Source: Syntrophorhabdaceae bacterium
GTDB lineage: Bacteria > Desulfobacterota > Syntrophorhabdia > Syntrophorhabdales > Syntrophorhabdaceae
Assembly: GCA_017992765.1 (NCBI GenBank)
Contig: JAGOOA010000030.1
Span: forward strand, 1 to 32,641
Reading direction: 5' to 3'
DNA: 32,641 bases
The position numbers and the translations under genes were made by a program. The notes below the pieces were generated by a model. It worked only from the letters and a program-made list of their open reading frames with translations. It was not told the origin of the DNA and searched no databases. Positions 7,883 through 16,120 of this stretch are shown one piece after another (the stretch's first letter is position 1; every line of letters starts with the position of its first letter).

Positions 7883-8932
7883 TCATTTTACCAGCTTCCA
7901 GTCCAAAGGGGTTCCTTTTGATATTTTTTTAGACGCTTTTTTCCCAAGTAGTTTTTTCATGTACTTTGGAGAAAGACCATCTCCAGGTCTTATCGATCGT
8001 ATATTCATTTCTGTAAAAATACCGCCGGCAGGGATATCCTCTACCACAAAAAGGGACCTTGAAAAACGTCTGTTTTTTTCCATGCCTGGGGTTAGTTGAT
8101 ATTCTGAGTTCCCGAGAGCATCCTCGGTTTCGCGTATTATTTTTACCATTCTCCCGAATTCATCTGGTTCCAAAGAAAAAGCACTGTCAGGTCCACCTGC
8201 TTTACGATCTAAAATAAAATGTTTTTCAATAATAGATGCTCCGAGTGCCACGGCGGCGGCAGGGACTGCAATACCTGTTGTATGGTCCGATAAACCAATT
8301 ACCGTTTTGAATCGCCTTGCAAGCAAGGGAATATTTTTTAAGTTTATATCTTTCAAAACAGCCGGGTACTCTGATGTACATTTCAGCAGGGCGATCTTGT
8401 TATTCCCGGCCTTCCGGCATGCATAAACTGCATCCCCTATCTCTTCAATCGTGGCTATCCCGGTTGAGATAATTACAGGCTTATTTTTAGAAGCAAGGTA
8501 TTCGATAAGCGGCAAGTCGGTAATTTCGAAAGATGCTACCTTGTATGCGGGCACCTTCATATCTTCAAGAAAGTCAACTGCCGTTTTGTCAAAGGGCGTT
8601 GAAAAACATATAAGACCTAAATCTTCGGCGACATTCATTAATTTTGGTTGCCATTCCCATGGTGTATAGGCTGTCATATATAACTGGTAAAGGGTTTTCC
8701 CGTCCCACAGGGTGCCCTGTTTTATCTGAAAATATTTCTTTTCCGAATCGATTGTGATCGTGTCGGGTGTATATGTCTGGAGCTTCACGGCATCTGCTCC
8801 TGCTTTTTTCATTGCCTTGATCGTCTTTATGGCCGTACTTAAGCTCTGGTTATGATTGGCGGATAGTTCAGCAACAATAAATGCAGGGTGATTTTCTCCA
8901 ATATGCCTTTTTTGTATCTTTATGTCGTTCAT
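7883..8932 (-). CDS. pseI: Pseudaminic acid synthase PseI
   Basis: About 349 residues. PseI condenses 2,4-diacetamido-2,4,6-trideoxy-L-altrose with phosphoenolpyruvate to give pseudaminic acid. The NeuB-type barrel is clear (FIVAELSANHNQ, ADAVKLQTYTPDT, STPFDKTAV, IGLSDHTTG, IIEKHFILDR). The C-terminal antifreeze-like SAF domain (SRSLFVVEDIPAGG to the end) caps it. The GTLWDG...YTPWEW region separates it from ordinary NeuB. Two tandem ATGs occur; the second (8930-8932) has AAGGA 5 bp upstream and is preferred. The start overlaps the pseH stop, so the pair is coupled. It is a paralogue of the second synthase at 24398-25408. Confidence 0.93.
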   Translation of the reverse strand: MNDIKIQKRHIGENHPAFIVAELSANHNQSLSTAIKTIKAMKKAGADAVKLQTYTPDTITIDSEKKYFQIKQGTLWDGKTLYQLYMTAYTPWEWQPKLMNVAEDLGLICFSTPFDKTAVDFLEDMKVPAYKVASFEITDLPLIEYLASKNKPVIISTGIATIEEIGDAVYACRKAGNNKIALLKCTSEYPAVLKDINLKNIPLLARRFKTVIGLSDHTTGIAVPAAAVALGASIIEKHFILDRKAGGPDSAFSLEPDEFGRMVKIIRETEDALGNSEYQLTPGMEKNRRFSRSLFVVEDIPAGGIFTEMNIRSIRPGDGLSPKYMKKLLGKKASKKISKGTPLDWKLVK

Positions 8933-9477
8933 CATCGTCCTTCTTTATCGTTTATAATACCCATGACAATTACATCATGCCATTCTCCGCCTTTCATAAC
9001 AAATTGACGCAGCATACCTTCTCTCACGAAGCCCGATCTCTTGTAAAAAGAGATCGCTGTTCTATTGTTCTTCAAAACTTCCAGTTTAAGCGTGTGTAGT
9101 TTGAGGATATTGAATGAAAGGTTTTTGAGGCAATCGATCAATAGTCCGCCCGGTTTAGCGATACCGCTATCGGGATTAGCATAAATTCCAAGATAAGCAT
9201 TCCCATTTTTATGATCGATCTTTTTCAAATTGATGACGCCGATATATACGTTTTTCTTTTTCACGGTCCAGCAAAAGGTATCGTTGCATGTTGCCAGGTA
9301 TTTAATATAGGCGGCGTGCTCTTTCCTGGATATCCTGTGGTCCTGGTACATCCATTGCGATATAACCGCATTGTTTCTCCACCGCCGCACCATCTCTTTT
9401 TCTTCTCCGGTGAGGTTGAGAAAGCTGATCAACTGTACATTCCCGATATTGAAGTTTTTACTGAAATCCTTTTTCAT
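8932..9477 (-). CDS. pseH: PseH-type sugar N-acetyltransferase (GNAT)
   Basis: 181 residues, GNAT fold. Visible marks are EMVRRWRNNAVISQWMYQ near the N-terminus, YLGIYANPDSG, and KLEVLKNNRTAISFYKRSGFVREG near the acetyl-CoA site. PseH acetylates N-4 of UDP-4-amino-4,6-dideoxy-N-acetyl-L-altrosamine, the third step to pseudaminic acid. The length and the exact placement between pseG and pseI support the assignment. The ATG at 9475-9477 overlaps the pseG stop (ATGA), and the gene's own stop overlaps pseI. Confidence 0.9.
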   Translation of the reverse strand: MKKDFSKNFNIGNVQLISFLNLTGEEKEMVRRWRNNAVISQWMYQDHRISRKEHAAYIKYLATCNDTFCWTVKKKNVYIGVINLKKIDHKNGNAYLGIYANPDSGIAKPGGLLIDCLKNLSFNILKLHTLKLEVLKNNRTAISFYKRSGFVREGMLRQFVMKGGEWHDVIVMGIINDKEGR

Positions 9478-10544
9478 CTCTTTCTTGACATCTCTTGTAT
9501 GGCATTAGCAACCCTGTATGCTCCTTTTCCATCTACTATCTTTTTCCCTTTTAATATCATTTTCATCCTTTTTGTTGGATTATTAATAAGCCTTTTGATG
9601 GCAACCGCAATGTCTTCCGATGTGATATCTTCATACCATCCAAGGTTTACAGCGATGCCATGCCTGTGAAGGTTTTCAGATATTTCTATTTGGTTATTCG
9701 CAAAACTGGAAATGATTGATGGAACACCCGTAAAACATCTCTCCCATGACGCTGAACCTCCTGAACCGATCGCTATATCTGCCTTGAATAGCAGTGCTTC
9801 GATATTATCTACCTGACAGTGGTAATGGACGTTAGGCATCGAGCCGCAAGCTTTTTTGATACGGTCCCTGTGCGGATTGGTCGCACCCACCACAACATCA
9901 ACTTCGATGTCATCCCTGTCCAGCAATTTAAAGGCTTCAAGGCTCTTCAAGGTTTCATTTGTCGGATCGGTACCGCCAATTAGGATCATTATTCTTTTTA
10001 TATCCTTTTTAAATCTCTTCCGTCTCTTTCGTAAGGCCAGGAATTGTTCACGCAGCAGGATATATCGTGTGCCGAGCAGCATCCTGCATCCCTCCGGCAC
10101 CATCCCTCCATATCTTTTTTCCATATTTTTATATAAATTCTGATTTAACAAAAGATCGCAGTTGTGACGCCTGTTCGTAAAATCATCGATAACCATTATC
10201 TTCTTCACATAGTCCTTCACGTATGATTCCCACGTAAAATCGACATTGTAGTGGTCAACGATCAACCAATCGGGTTTTCCTTTCACCTTATTTAATATTT
10301 CTCCTGTCAATAACATGTCCATTTTACGCGTTATTTTAGAGGGCAGCTCGTAAACTGTGTAACCTCTATCTTTGATGATATGGTTTATATCTCCTTTATT
10401 TACCCGACAAATAAAATAAATGCTAAACCCGTTTTTTTTTAAAACATCAGCAAGCGAAAGGCATCTTATTACGTGCCCCGTGCCAATTTCAATTGATGAA
10501 TCCGCTCGAAAATAAATGCACCGCCTTTTCGTTTTGCAAATCAT
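9474..10544 (-). CDS. pseG: UDP-sugar hydrolase PseG
   Basis: About 356 residues. PseG removes UDP from UDP-2,4-diacetamido-2,4,6-trideoxy-L-altrose. The N-terminal FRADSSIEIGTGHVIRCLSLA is the family signature with its catalytic His. A GT-B-like C-terminal half follows (RIMILIGGTDPTN, ADIAIGSGGSASWERCFTGVPSI). An in-frame TTG at 10562 lies almost on the upstream stop and has no spaced ribosome site. I prefer the ATG at 10542-10544, though its own ribosome site is weak. It overlaps pseH by 4 bp. Confidence 0.92.
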   Translation of the reverse strand: MICKTKRRCIYFRADSSIEIGTGHVIRCLSLADVLKKNGFSIYFICRVNKGDINHIIKDRGYTVYELPSKITRKMDMLLTGEILNKVKGKPDWLIVDHYNVDFTWESYVKDYVKKIMVIDDFTNRRHNCDLLLNQNLYKNMEKRYGGMVPEGCRMLLGTRYILLREQFLALRKRRKRFKKDIKRIMILIGGTDPTNETLKSLEAFKLLDRDDIEVDVVVGATNPHRDRIKKACGSMPNVHYHCQVDNIEALLFKADIAIGSGGSASWERCFTGVPSIISSFANNQIEISENLHRHGIAVNLGWYEDITSEDIAVAIKRLINNPTKRMKMILKGKKIVDGKGAYRVANAIQEMSRKR

Positions 10545-10566
10545 TTCTTTATCGATTAACAACCTG

Positions 10567-11295
10567 TCACATTTTCTGTTTTATATGCATATTGATCTTT
10601 GACCATTCCGGATGCAATTCAATCAATTTTATACAGTCTTCCAAGGTAAACAAACGGGTGCGAGGGAAAATAGTTTCTATAATTAACTTTATTAACTCAA
10701 AATCTTCTTTTGTATCAACTGTCCACCTATGGCAACTATAATCTCTTTGATATCGTATATTTGCAAGTCTAAAATATCTCGGATTCATTCGGATAAATGT
10801 AGTTACGTGTTCTCTATCCGTCAGCGCACTGGCTTCAATGAATGCTTTTTCAAGGGCAACATATGAAATAACCTCCGTGTCCATACCACGGGGATATGTT
10901 CTCTCTAAACAGTTTGAAACATAATCATATCGTGGGTAGTTTGTTTTATAATAGTCGATTACCTTGTCAACCACTACCGGATCAATTAATGGGCAATCAG
11001 ATGTAATTCGCACGATTACATCAACCATAAATTTCTTTGCTGCAAGATAATACCTTGCAAGAACGTCATTTTCTGATCCCCTAAAACATTCAATACCCAA
11101 TTTATTGCATAGTTTAATTATTGGTTGATCATCCTCGTTGGTAGTTGTTGCAACAATAATCTGGTCTGCATGTTTCGATTTCATCAATCTTTCCATTTGG
11201 ATTTCCAACAATGGCTTGTTCAGGACTTCCATCAAGACCTTACCCGGTAACCTGGTTGATGTCATGCGCGCTTGTATTATTATTGCTGTTTTCAT
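10567..11295 (-). CDS. pseF: SpsF/PseF-like cytidylyltransferase
   Basis: About 242 residues. The nucleotidyltransferase start AIIIQARMTSTRLPGKVL is clear, as are VRITSDCPLIDP and RWTVDTKEDFELI, all hallmarks of the SpsF family. In pse operons this protein occupies the slot of the enzyme that activates pseudaminic acid with CTP, and I infer that role. The first in-frame ATG (11322) adds nine poorly conserved residues; I use the internal ATG at 11293-11295 that gives MKTAIIIQARM, and neither has a good ribosome site. It follows pseB by about 60 bp and precedes pseG by a few bases. A second, different CMP-sugar synthetase lies at 13561-14292. Confidence 0.83.
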   Translation of the reverse strand: MKTAIIIQARMTSTRLPGKVLMEVLNKPLLEIQMERLMKSKHADQIIVATTTNEDDQPIIKLCNKLGIECFRGSENDVLARYYLAAKKFMVDVIVRITSDCPLIDPVVVDKVIDYYKTNYPRYDYVSNCLERTYPRGMDTEVISYVALEKAFIEASALTDREHVTTFIRMNPRYFRLANIRYQRDYSCHRWTVDTKEDFELIKLIIETIFPRTRLFTLEDCIKLIELHPEWSKINMHIKQKM

Positions 11296-11357
11296 TAGGA
11301 TTGGTACACTTGATATCCTCATTTTATAAGGTCTTACGAATCGTTACTATTACTATG

Positions 11358-12344
11358 CTATAGGCAAGATATTATTTTTCTCATATCATTAACAGTCAAT
11401 TTTTGTGGATTACTTTCCGAGTTGTATTCAAAATTCTCCGGAACTAACTTACCGGAATTTATATTAAAACGTTTTCCCCAATAATTGAAATCCGGTTGTA
11501 TTAGATAATATTCATCGAATTCTATAGTCCTTCTTGCATCTTCCCTGGTAATCAAAACCTCATGCAACTTTTCCCCCGGCCTGATACCAATAACTTCGTA
11601 CTTGCATTTAGGCGCGATAGCCCTTGCAAGATCCATTATATTCATGCTTGGCAGTTTCGGAACAAACACTTCCCCTCCCACCATCCTTTCGATACCCTGC
11701 AAAACAAAATTGACGCCCTGCTCTAAAGTTATCCAGAATCTCGTCATCTTAGGATCTGTTATCGGCAAATAACCCTTTTCTTTGTATTCTAAGAATAAAG
11801 GTATTGCGCTTCCTCTACTTCCTACAACGTTTCCGTAGCGCACAACACTAAATATCGAATGATTGAAACCGACATAAGAATTACCGGCAATAAATAACTT
11901 TTCGGAACAAAGCTTAGTGGCACCATATAAATTTACCGGATTTGCGGCTTTATCCGTACTCAAAAATATAATTCTCTTAACCCCTTGATCTATAGCTACG
12001 TTAATTACATTTTGGCTGCCGAGAATATTTGTTTTAACAGCTTCAAAAGGATTGTACTCTGCAGATGGTACCTGTTTTAATGCGGCAGCATGGATCACTA
12101 TATCAACGTTATGAAACGCCCTGTTTAATCTTTCCTTGTCCCGTATATCGCCTAAAAAATAACGTATACAATGGAACTCTTTTTCGGAAAATTGCCGGGA
12201 CATTTCATATTGTTTTAGCTCATCCCGGCTAAAAATAATCAATCTCTTAGGTGTATATCGCTTTAAAATAGTTTCAGTACATCGTTTCCCGAAAGAACCT
12301 GTACCACCTGTAATTAATATTGTTTTGTCGTCAAAATTATTCAT
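11358..12344 (-). CDS. pseB: UDP-GlcNAc 4,6-dehydratase (inverting) PseB
   Basis: 328 residues. PseB converts UDP-GlcNAc to UDP-2-acetamido-2,6-dideoxy-L-arabino-hexos-4-ulose, the first pseudaminic acid step. The NAD site TGGTGSFG is at residues 12-19. The catalytic set Asp131, Lys132 and Tyr140 (in STDK and LYGATK) matches the D-K-Y triad known from Helicobacter FlaA1. AAGGAG four bases before the ATG supports the start, which lies 8 bp inside the end of the upstream gene. The aminotransferase PseC that normally follows is not here; the next gene is the SpsF/PseF homologue. Confidence 0.95.
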   Translation of the reverse strand: MNNFDDKTILITGGTGSFGKRCTETILKRYTPKRLIIFSRDELKQYEMSRQFSEKEFHCIRYFLGDIRDKERLNRAFHNVDIVIHAAALKQVPSAEYNPFEAVKTNILGSQNVINVAIDQGVKRIIFLSTDKAANPVNLYGATKLCSEKLFIAGNSYVGFNHSIFSVVRYGNVVGSRGSAIPLFLEYKEKGYLPITDPKMTRFWITLEQGVNFVLQGIERMVGGEVFVPKLPSMNIMDLARAIAPKCKYEVIGIRPGEKLHEVLITREDARRTIEFDEYYLIQPDFNYWGKRFNINSGKLVPENFEYNSESNPQKLTVNDMRKIISCL

Positions 12345-13545
12345 ATTTCTCCTTACTTTGAAAATCCGTTTTTAACCTTTTGGCAACAACTTCCCAAAAC
12401 GGCTCATTGATAGTATTCTCATCTTTTATATATGACTCTTTATAATGTTTATAAGCTTCTCTATTTACATAAATTTCCTGTTTTAAATTAATATTTTCCA
12501 ATCTATCTATTTCAACAGGATTCTTTCCATGCCATTTTGCCATTTCTTTTATAAAATAACCATCTCTTGTGTTTTGCATTTTGGTTGACGACATAAAAAT
12601 AATTGGTTTATAAAAGAGATTTGCAAAATTTACAGCAGTGCTATAATGAGCCATGACCAGATATGATTCTCTTATTAATTTAATTGTTTGTCCTTTTATA
12701 CATTTACGTCCGTTAAAACAGTCCGGCAAGCTATCATAAAAGGATCGTGGGTGTGCTGCTATAATAACTTCAATATTTAACTCTTTTTCTATATAATCAA
12801 AGAAACCGTTGAGTAAGTAAAAATATTCTTTAGAATTAATTCTTTGTTTAATATTATGCATGCTCATCTCGGGATCCATGGTGAACATGCTATCTAAAAA
12901 AACAGCAACGTATTTGTCTTTATACGGTAACTTTATTTCATCTAAATACAGATCATAATCAAAGGTATGTATTTTAATCAATTCAGTCTTATCATTTATA
13001 ACGTATTGGCTTATAGAGCTGTTTTTCCCACCAGTTAATGCTATTGCTGCAGGTTTAATTAGTTTTTTATAGTACTTAGAAAATCTTAAATAAATTTGTT
13101 TTAACAGAATAAAATAGCTACCATGACTCACCATATCAAAAAGACGTCGTGCCATGTGATTAAAATTCTTTATTTCTTCAGGCACCGGCACACTATTTGC
13201 GCAACAGACAGCGTAACCAGCTATAGATTTGCTTAAAATCCTGTAGATCATTAGACTCCACGGATCGTAAGTTAACATGTTAATGACAAAATCTCTTGAT
13301 GTTAACGATAACAAATTATATGTTACCTCTTTTTTGTCTTTAAATACTCTTATTTCACTATATTTGCATCCTTTGGAATCTTTATTTTCTTCAGGAGTAT
13401 CTGGATACAGTATATTTGTTAAATCCCACACTTCGACTTTAAACTTATAATTTTGTAATATCTCAATACCATATCTTTTATAGTCTCTTTCACCTAATCC
13501 ACCTACTACAATAAAAACTATTCTTTTAATCATGTTATTTTTCAT
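12337..13545 (-). CDS. GT-B-like capsule/nonulosonate transferase candidate
   Basis: 402 residues, no assigned function. The N-terminus VFIVVGGLGERDYKRYGIEIL looks like a nucleotide-sugar-fold start. The middle has ALTGGKNSSISQYVIND and KIHTFDYDLYL. The C-terminal half has VIIAAHPRSFYDSLP followed by MAHYSTAVNFANLFYKPIIF. A His-Pro motif followed by a Ser/Thr motif in a GT-B context is also seen in bacterial sialyltransferases and KpsC/KpsS-type capsule transferases. It lies between the CMP-nonulosonate synthetase and pseB, so transfer of a CMP-activated nonulosonate is plausible, but that is inference. It is AT-rich, and the composition changes sharply at the boundary with the gene upstream, 15 bp away. 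Confidence 0.72.
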   Translation of the reverse strand: MKNNMIKRIVFIVVGGLGERDYKRYGIEILQNYKFKVEVWDLTNILYPDTPEENKDSKGCKYSEIRVFKDKKEVTYNLLSLTSRDFVINMLTYDPWSLMIYRILSKSIAGYAVCCANSVPVPEEIKNFNHMARRLFDMVSHGSYFILLKQIYLRFSKYYKKLIKPAAIALTGGKNSSISQYVINDKTELIKIHTFDYDLYLDEIKLPYKDKYVAVFLDSMFTMDPEMSMHNIKQRINSKEYFYLLNGFFDYIEKELNIEVIIAAHPRSFYDSLPDCFNGRKCIKGQTIKLIRESYLVMAHYSTAVNFANLFYKPIIFMSSTKMQNTRDGYFIKEMAKWHGKNPVEIDRLENINLKQEIYVNREAYKHYKESYIKDENTINEPFWEVVAKRLKTDFQSKEKYE

Positions 13546-13560
13546 CTTTACAAACTTACT

Positions 13561-14292
13561 CTATTTTCGATTATCATTTTGAAGGGTTCTATTTTTTAGA
13601 ATAGTCTCGATCACCATAAAATCATAGATGTCATCAACTTCATAGCACTGCCATCTTTCTACAAAATAGGGGATTGTTCTCGGCTGATAAAAGCTTTGAT
13701 ATTTGTAGAAGGCGCTTATTTTTGTGAGGTATATTACACCGTACGGAAAATAGGCGGCGCTGTACCCCTGCCTTCCCGTCGCCTTTTCCGGGTTCTTCAC
13801 ATAGGGGACCATATATCCTCTGCTGCTTACCTTTTTAATTACCGCGGGATGCTCCAGCGTGACCTGCCCAAAGCTGACCAAGCTGTCAGCCTTTTTTTCG
13901 TTATCGATAAGCTTCGTTATTGCACCGTCTATGTCGGCCTTTTTCCTGAGCGGCGAGGTCGGCTCAAGGAGCGCCACATAATCAAAAACATCCCCTTTTC
14001 GGGCAAGGTATTCAATGGCATGGGCAACCACGTCGTAGGACCCTACCCTGTCGCCCGATAGCCTCTTCGGCCTTTTGAACGGCACCTCTGCGCCGTGCTC
14101 ACTGGCAACCGTGGCGATCTCATCGCTGTCGGTTGATACGACCACCCTGTCGATACAGGCGCTCTCCAGCGCCTTTTCGATCGTCCATACTATAAGCGGC
14201 TTTCCAAGGAGCGGCTTTATGTTCTTGCCGGGGAGGCCTTTGCTCCCTCCCCTTGCCGTTATTACCGCCAGTATCCTTTTGCCTTTATACAT
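13561..14292 (-). CDS. legF: CMP-nonulosonate (acylneuraminate) cytidylyltransferase
   Basis: 243 residues. It activates a nonulosonic acid with CTP. The N-terminal LAVITARGGSKGLPGKNIKPLLGKPLI is the NeuA/LegF/PtmB signature, followed by VVVSTDSDEIA, LLEPTSPLR and EVDDIYDFMVIE near the C-terminus. AAGGA about 9 bp before the ATG supports the start. The gene directly follows a PtmA-like SDR, the order seen for ptmA-ptmB in Campylobacter. With the NeuB/LegC/PtmE genes further upstream this favours CMP-legionaminic acid, but a sialic or pseudaminic acid substrate cannot be excluded by sequence alone. Moderate GC, unlike the AT-rich gene downstream. Confidence 0.88.
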   Translation of the reverse strand: MYKGKRILAVITARGGSKGLPGKNIKPLLGKPLIVWTIEKALESACIDRVVVSTDSDEIATVASEHGAEVPFKRPKRLSGDRVGSYDVVAHAIEYLARKGDVFDYVALLEPTSPLRKKADIDGAITKLIDNEKKADSLVSFGQVTLEHPAVIKKVSSRGYMVPYVKNPEKATGRQGYSAAYFPYGVIYLTKISAFYKYQSFYQPRTIPYFVERWQCYEVDDIYDFMVIETILKNRTLQNDNRK

Positions 14293-14372
14293 TGATTGTC
14301 TTCCTTATATAGCTTATCGTGATTTGCTTAACCTTAGCCTGAACCTCATCCTGCCTTTTTGCTGACGGTCTA

Positions 14373-15116
14373 TCAGTATATCGTCCATCCTCCGTCTACG
14401 AGGAGGTTCTGGCCTGTGATGTATTTGGATCTGTCGCTTATGAGAAATTTTACCGCCTCCGCGACGTCGCTGGAATCAGCCATCTTCCCCAGCGGCGTCC
14501 TTGATGCGTATGTCTTCGCGAATTCGCTTCCGCCCCTCTGGGAATCTCCCACACCGCCAGGAGATATGGCATTGCAACGGATGCCCCATTTCCCGTATTT
14601 CGCGGCCACCCATTTGCAGAAATGGATCATCCCCGCCTTTGCAACGGCGTACACCAGCGGCGACGTGATGTTCATGCCTTCATAGATCTGGAATGTGGGC
14701 GCAACAACACCCTGGATTGAACCTATATTGATGATGCTGCCGAACCCTTGCTTCTTCATGAAGGGAATCACCGTCTTCGTGAGCAGAAAGCTTCCTACCA
14801 GGTTTACGTCAAGGACCTTGCGGAATGTCTCTGCGGAATAATCGTCAAGCTCGTTGGTAAACCCCGGTGGCTGGCATGACGCATTGTTGATGAGGCCACA
14901 GACCTCGCACTCCATCGATGTCAGATGGCCCTGCAATCTTTTAATATCTTTCTCATCCGAGATATCACATTGGAACAGTTCACCGTAGATCTTCTTATCC
15001 TTCGGGATCTCTTTCGTGTCGAGTAAAAGTATGTCATAACCCTCTTCTTCCAGCGCCTTCGCGTAGCTCTGGCCAAGGACGCCGAGGCCTCCAGAAATAA
15101 TAACAAGCTTCTTCAT
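14373..15116 (-). CDS. ptmA: PtmA-like short-chain dehydrogenase
   Basis: About 247 residues, a classical SDR. The cofactor site GGLGVLGQSYA lies near residue 9, LINNAS follows, a Ser in INIGSIQG precedes the Tyr-x-x-x-Lys YAVAK, and the C-terminal part has NAISPGGV and GQNLLVDGGWT. The product is unproven; PtmA-type SDRs accompany legionaminic acid genes in Campylobacter flagellin-glycan loci. I chose the ATG at 15114-15116, which overlaps the upstream stop (ATGA) and has AAGGAG about 10 bp before it, over a start nine codons earlier. It is the penultimate gene before the CMP-sugar synthetase. Confidence 0.85.
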   Translation of the reverse strand: MKKLVIISGGLGVLGQSYAKALEEEGYDILLLDTKEIPKDKKIYGELFQCDISDEKDIKRLQGHLTSMECEVCGLINNASCQPPGFTNELDDYSAETFRKVLDVNLVGSFLLTKTVIPFMKKQGFGSIINIGSIQGVVAPTFQIYEGMNITSPLVYAVAKAGMIHFCKWVAAKYGKWGIRCNAISPGGVGDSQRGGSEFAKTYASRTPLGKMADSSDVAEAVKFLISDRSKYITGQNLLVDGGWTIY

Positions 15117-16114
15117 AGGGCAATCTCCTTCATGGCGATCCATTTCTCTTCCCTGTCAGACACCTCAATGGCATGAATGACCTTCATTGTTTCAACGGCA
15201 TGGGCAATGTCCACCTTGCTTTTCGCCCTGCCATTTATTACATCGATAAAATGTTTCAATTCATCTGTATAGGTCGTATTGAAATCGTAGCCGGGCCCTA
15301 CCGAAAAGGCCTCTTGGGAACCGGAGCTTCCTTTGTCAAAATATGATACGTTGCCTTCAGCCGGATTCCATTGCCATTCAAGGGTCCCGTTCTGCGCGAT
15401 GACCTGGCCCCCCCTCAGGTATTTATGCGAAAGATAGTCGAGGTGCACCTCAGCCACGGAACCATCGCCGTATTTCAATAAGGCCGAGCAGATATCGTCT
15501 GTGGATATCTCGAGGTCGCTCACCCTGTTCACATACCCGACCACCTTTTCCGGGCGCCCTATCAACCAGAGCATATAGTCTATGTCGTGGGCGAGCTCCA
15601 CGTGGACACCGCCTCCAAGTTCTTTTTTCGCGCTTGACGAATCGCGGTAATCGATCCCCTTCCTCCAGTATGGAAGATAGTAACCGACATAGATCTTCGT
15701 CGTGTAGATCTTCCCTACGTTCGGCAGGAAATCCTTGATGAACCCTATTACCGGATGATACCTCAGGTTAAACCCTATATCGTATAAGGTGAACTTTCTG
15801 GATTCTATGACCGCCTGCATCCGCCCGGCCTGCTCAAGTTCATAGGCGGGAGGCTTTTCCAGGAGAAAGGGTATATTACTGCCTATCAACCGCTCCACAT
15901 CATCCTGGTGGCTTGTTGTCGGCGAACAGATGATGGCGCCGTCGATGCCTTTTTCATTTTTGAGCGCCTCTTCGAGGCTATAATATTCCCTGAACCCTTC
16001 CCTGTTCTCATTGCCTTTGGCATGCCTGAGTAGGACGGCCTGATGGCCCAGAGAGACCACGTTGGCGGCGTGCCTTTTTCCTATCGAGCCGTATCCGATG
16101 ACAAGGAACTTCAT
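15113..16114 (-). CDS. Gfo/Idh/MocA-family oxidoreductase
   Basis: 333 residues. The N-terminal Rossmann site reads FLVIGYGSIGKRHAANV. The family's EKP motif appears as LLEKPPAYELEQAG, and the second-domain signature as GGGVHVELAHDIDYMLWLIG with its catalytic-region Asp and His. These enzymes oxidise or reduce sugar derivatives with NAD(P). The substrate is not determinable here; by position it is a possible counterpart of PtmF in legionaminic acid loci, which I recall only loosely as an oxidoreductase. It begins 6 bp after the aminotransferase stop and overlaps the SDR start by 4 bp, so the three are coupled. Confidence 0.85.
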   Translation of the reverse strand: MKFLVIGYGSIGKRHAANVVSLGHQAVLLRHAKGNENREGFREYYSLEEALKNEKGIDGAIICSPTTSHQDDVERLIGSNIPFLLEKPPAYELEQAGRMQAVIESRKFTLYDIGFNLRYHPVIGFIKDFLPNVGKIYTTKIYVGYYLPYWRKGIDYRDSSSAKKELGGGVHVELAHDIDYMLWLIGRPEKVVGYVNRVSDLEISTDDICSALLKYGDGSVAEVHLDYLSHKYLRGGQVIAQNGTLEWQWNPAEGNVSYFDKGSSGSQEAFSVGPGYDFNTTYTDELKHFIDVINGRAKSKVDIAHAVETMKVIHAIEVSDREEKWIAMKEIAL

Positions 16115-16120
16115 AGGCCG

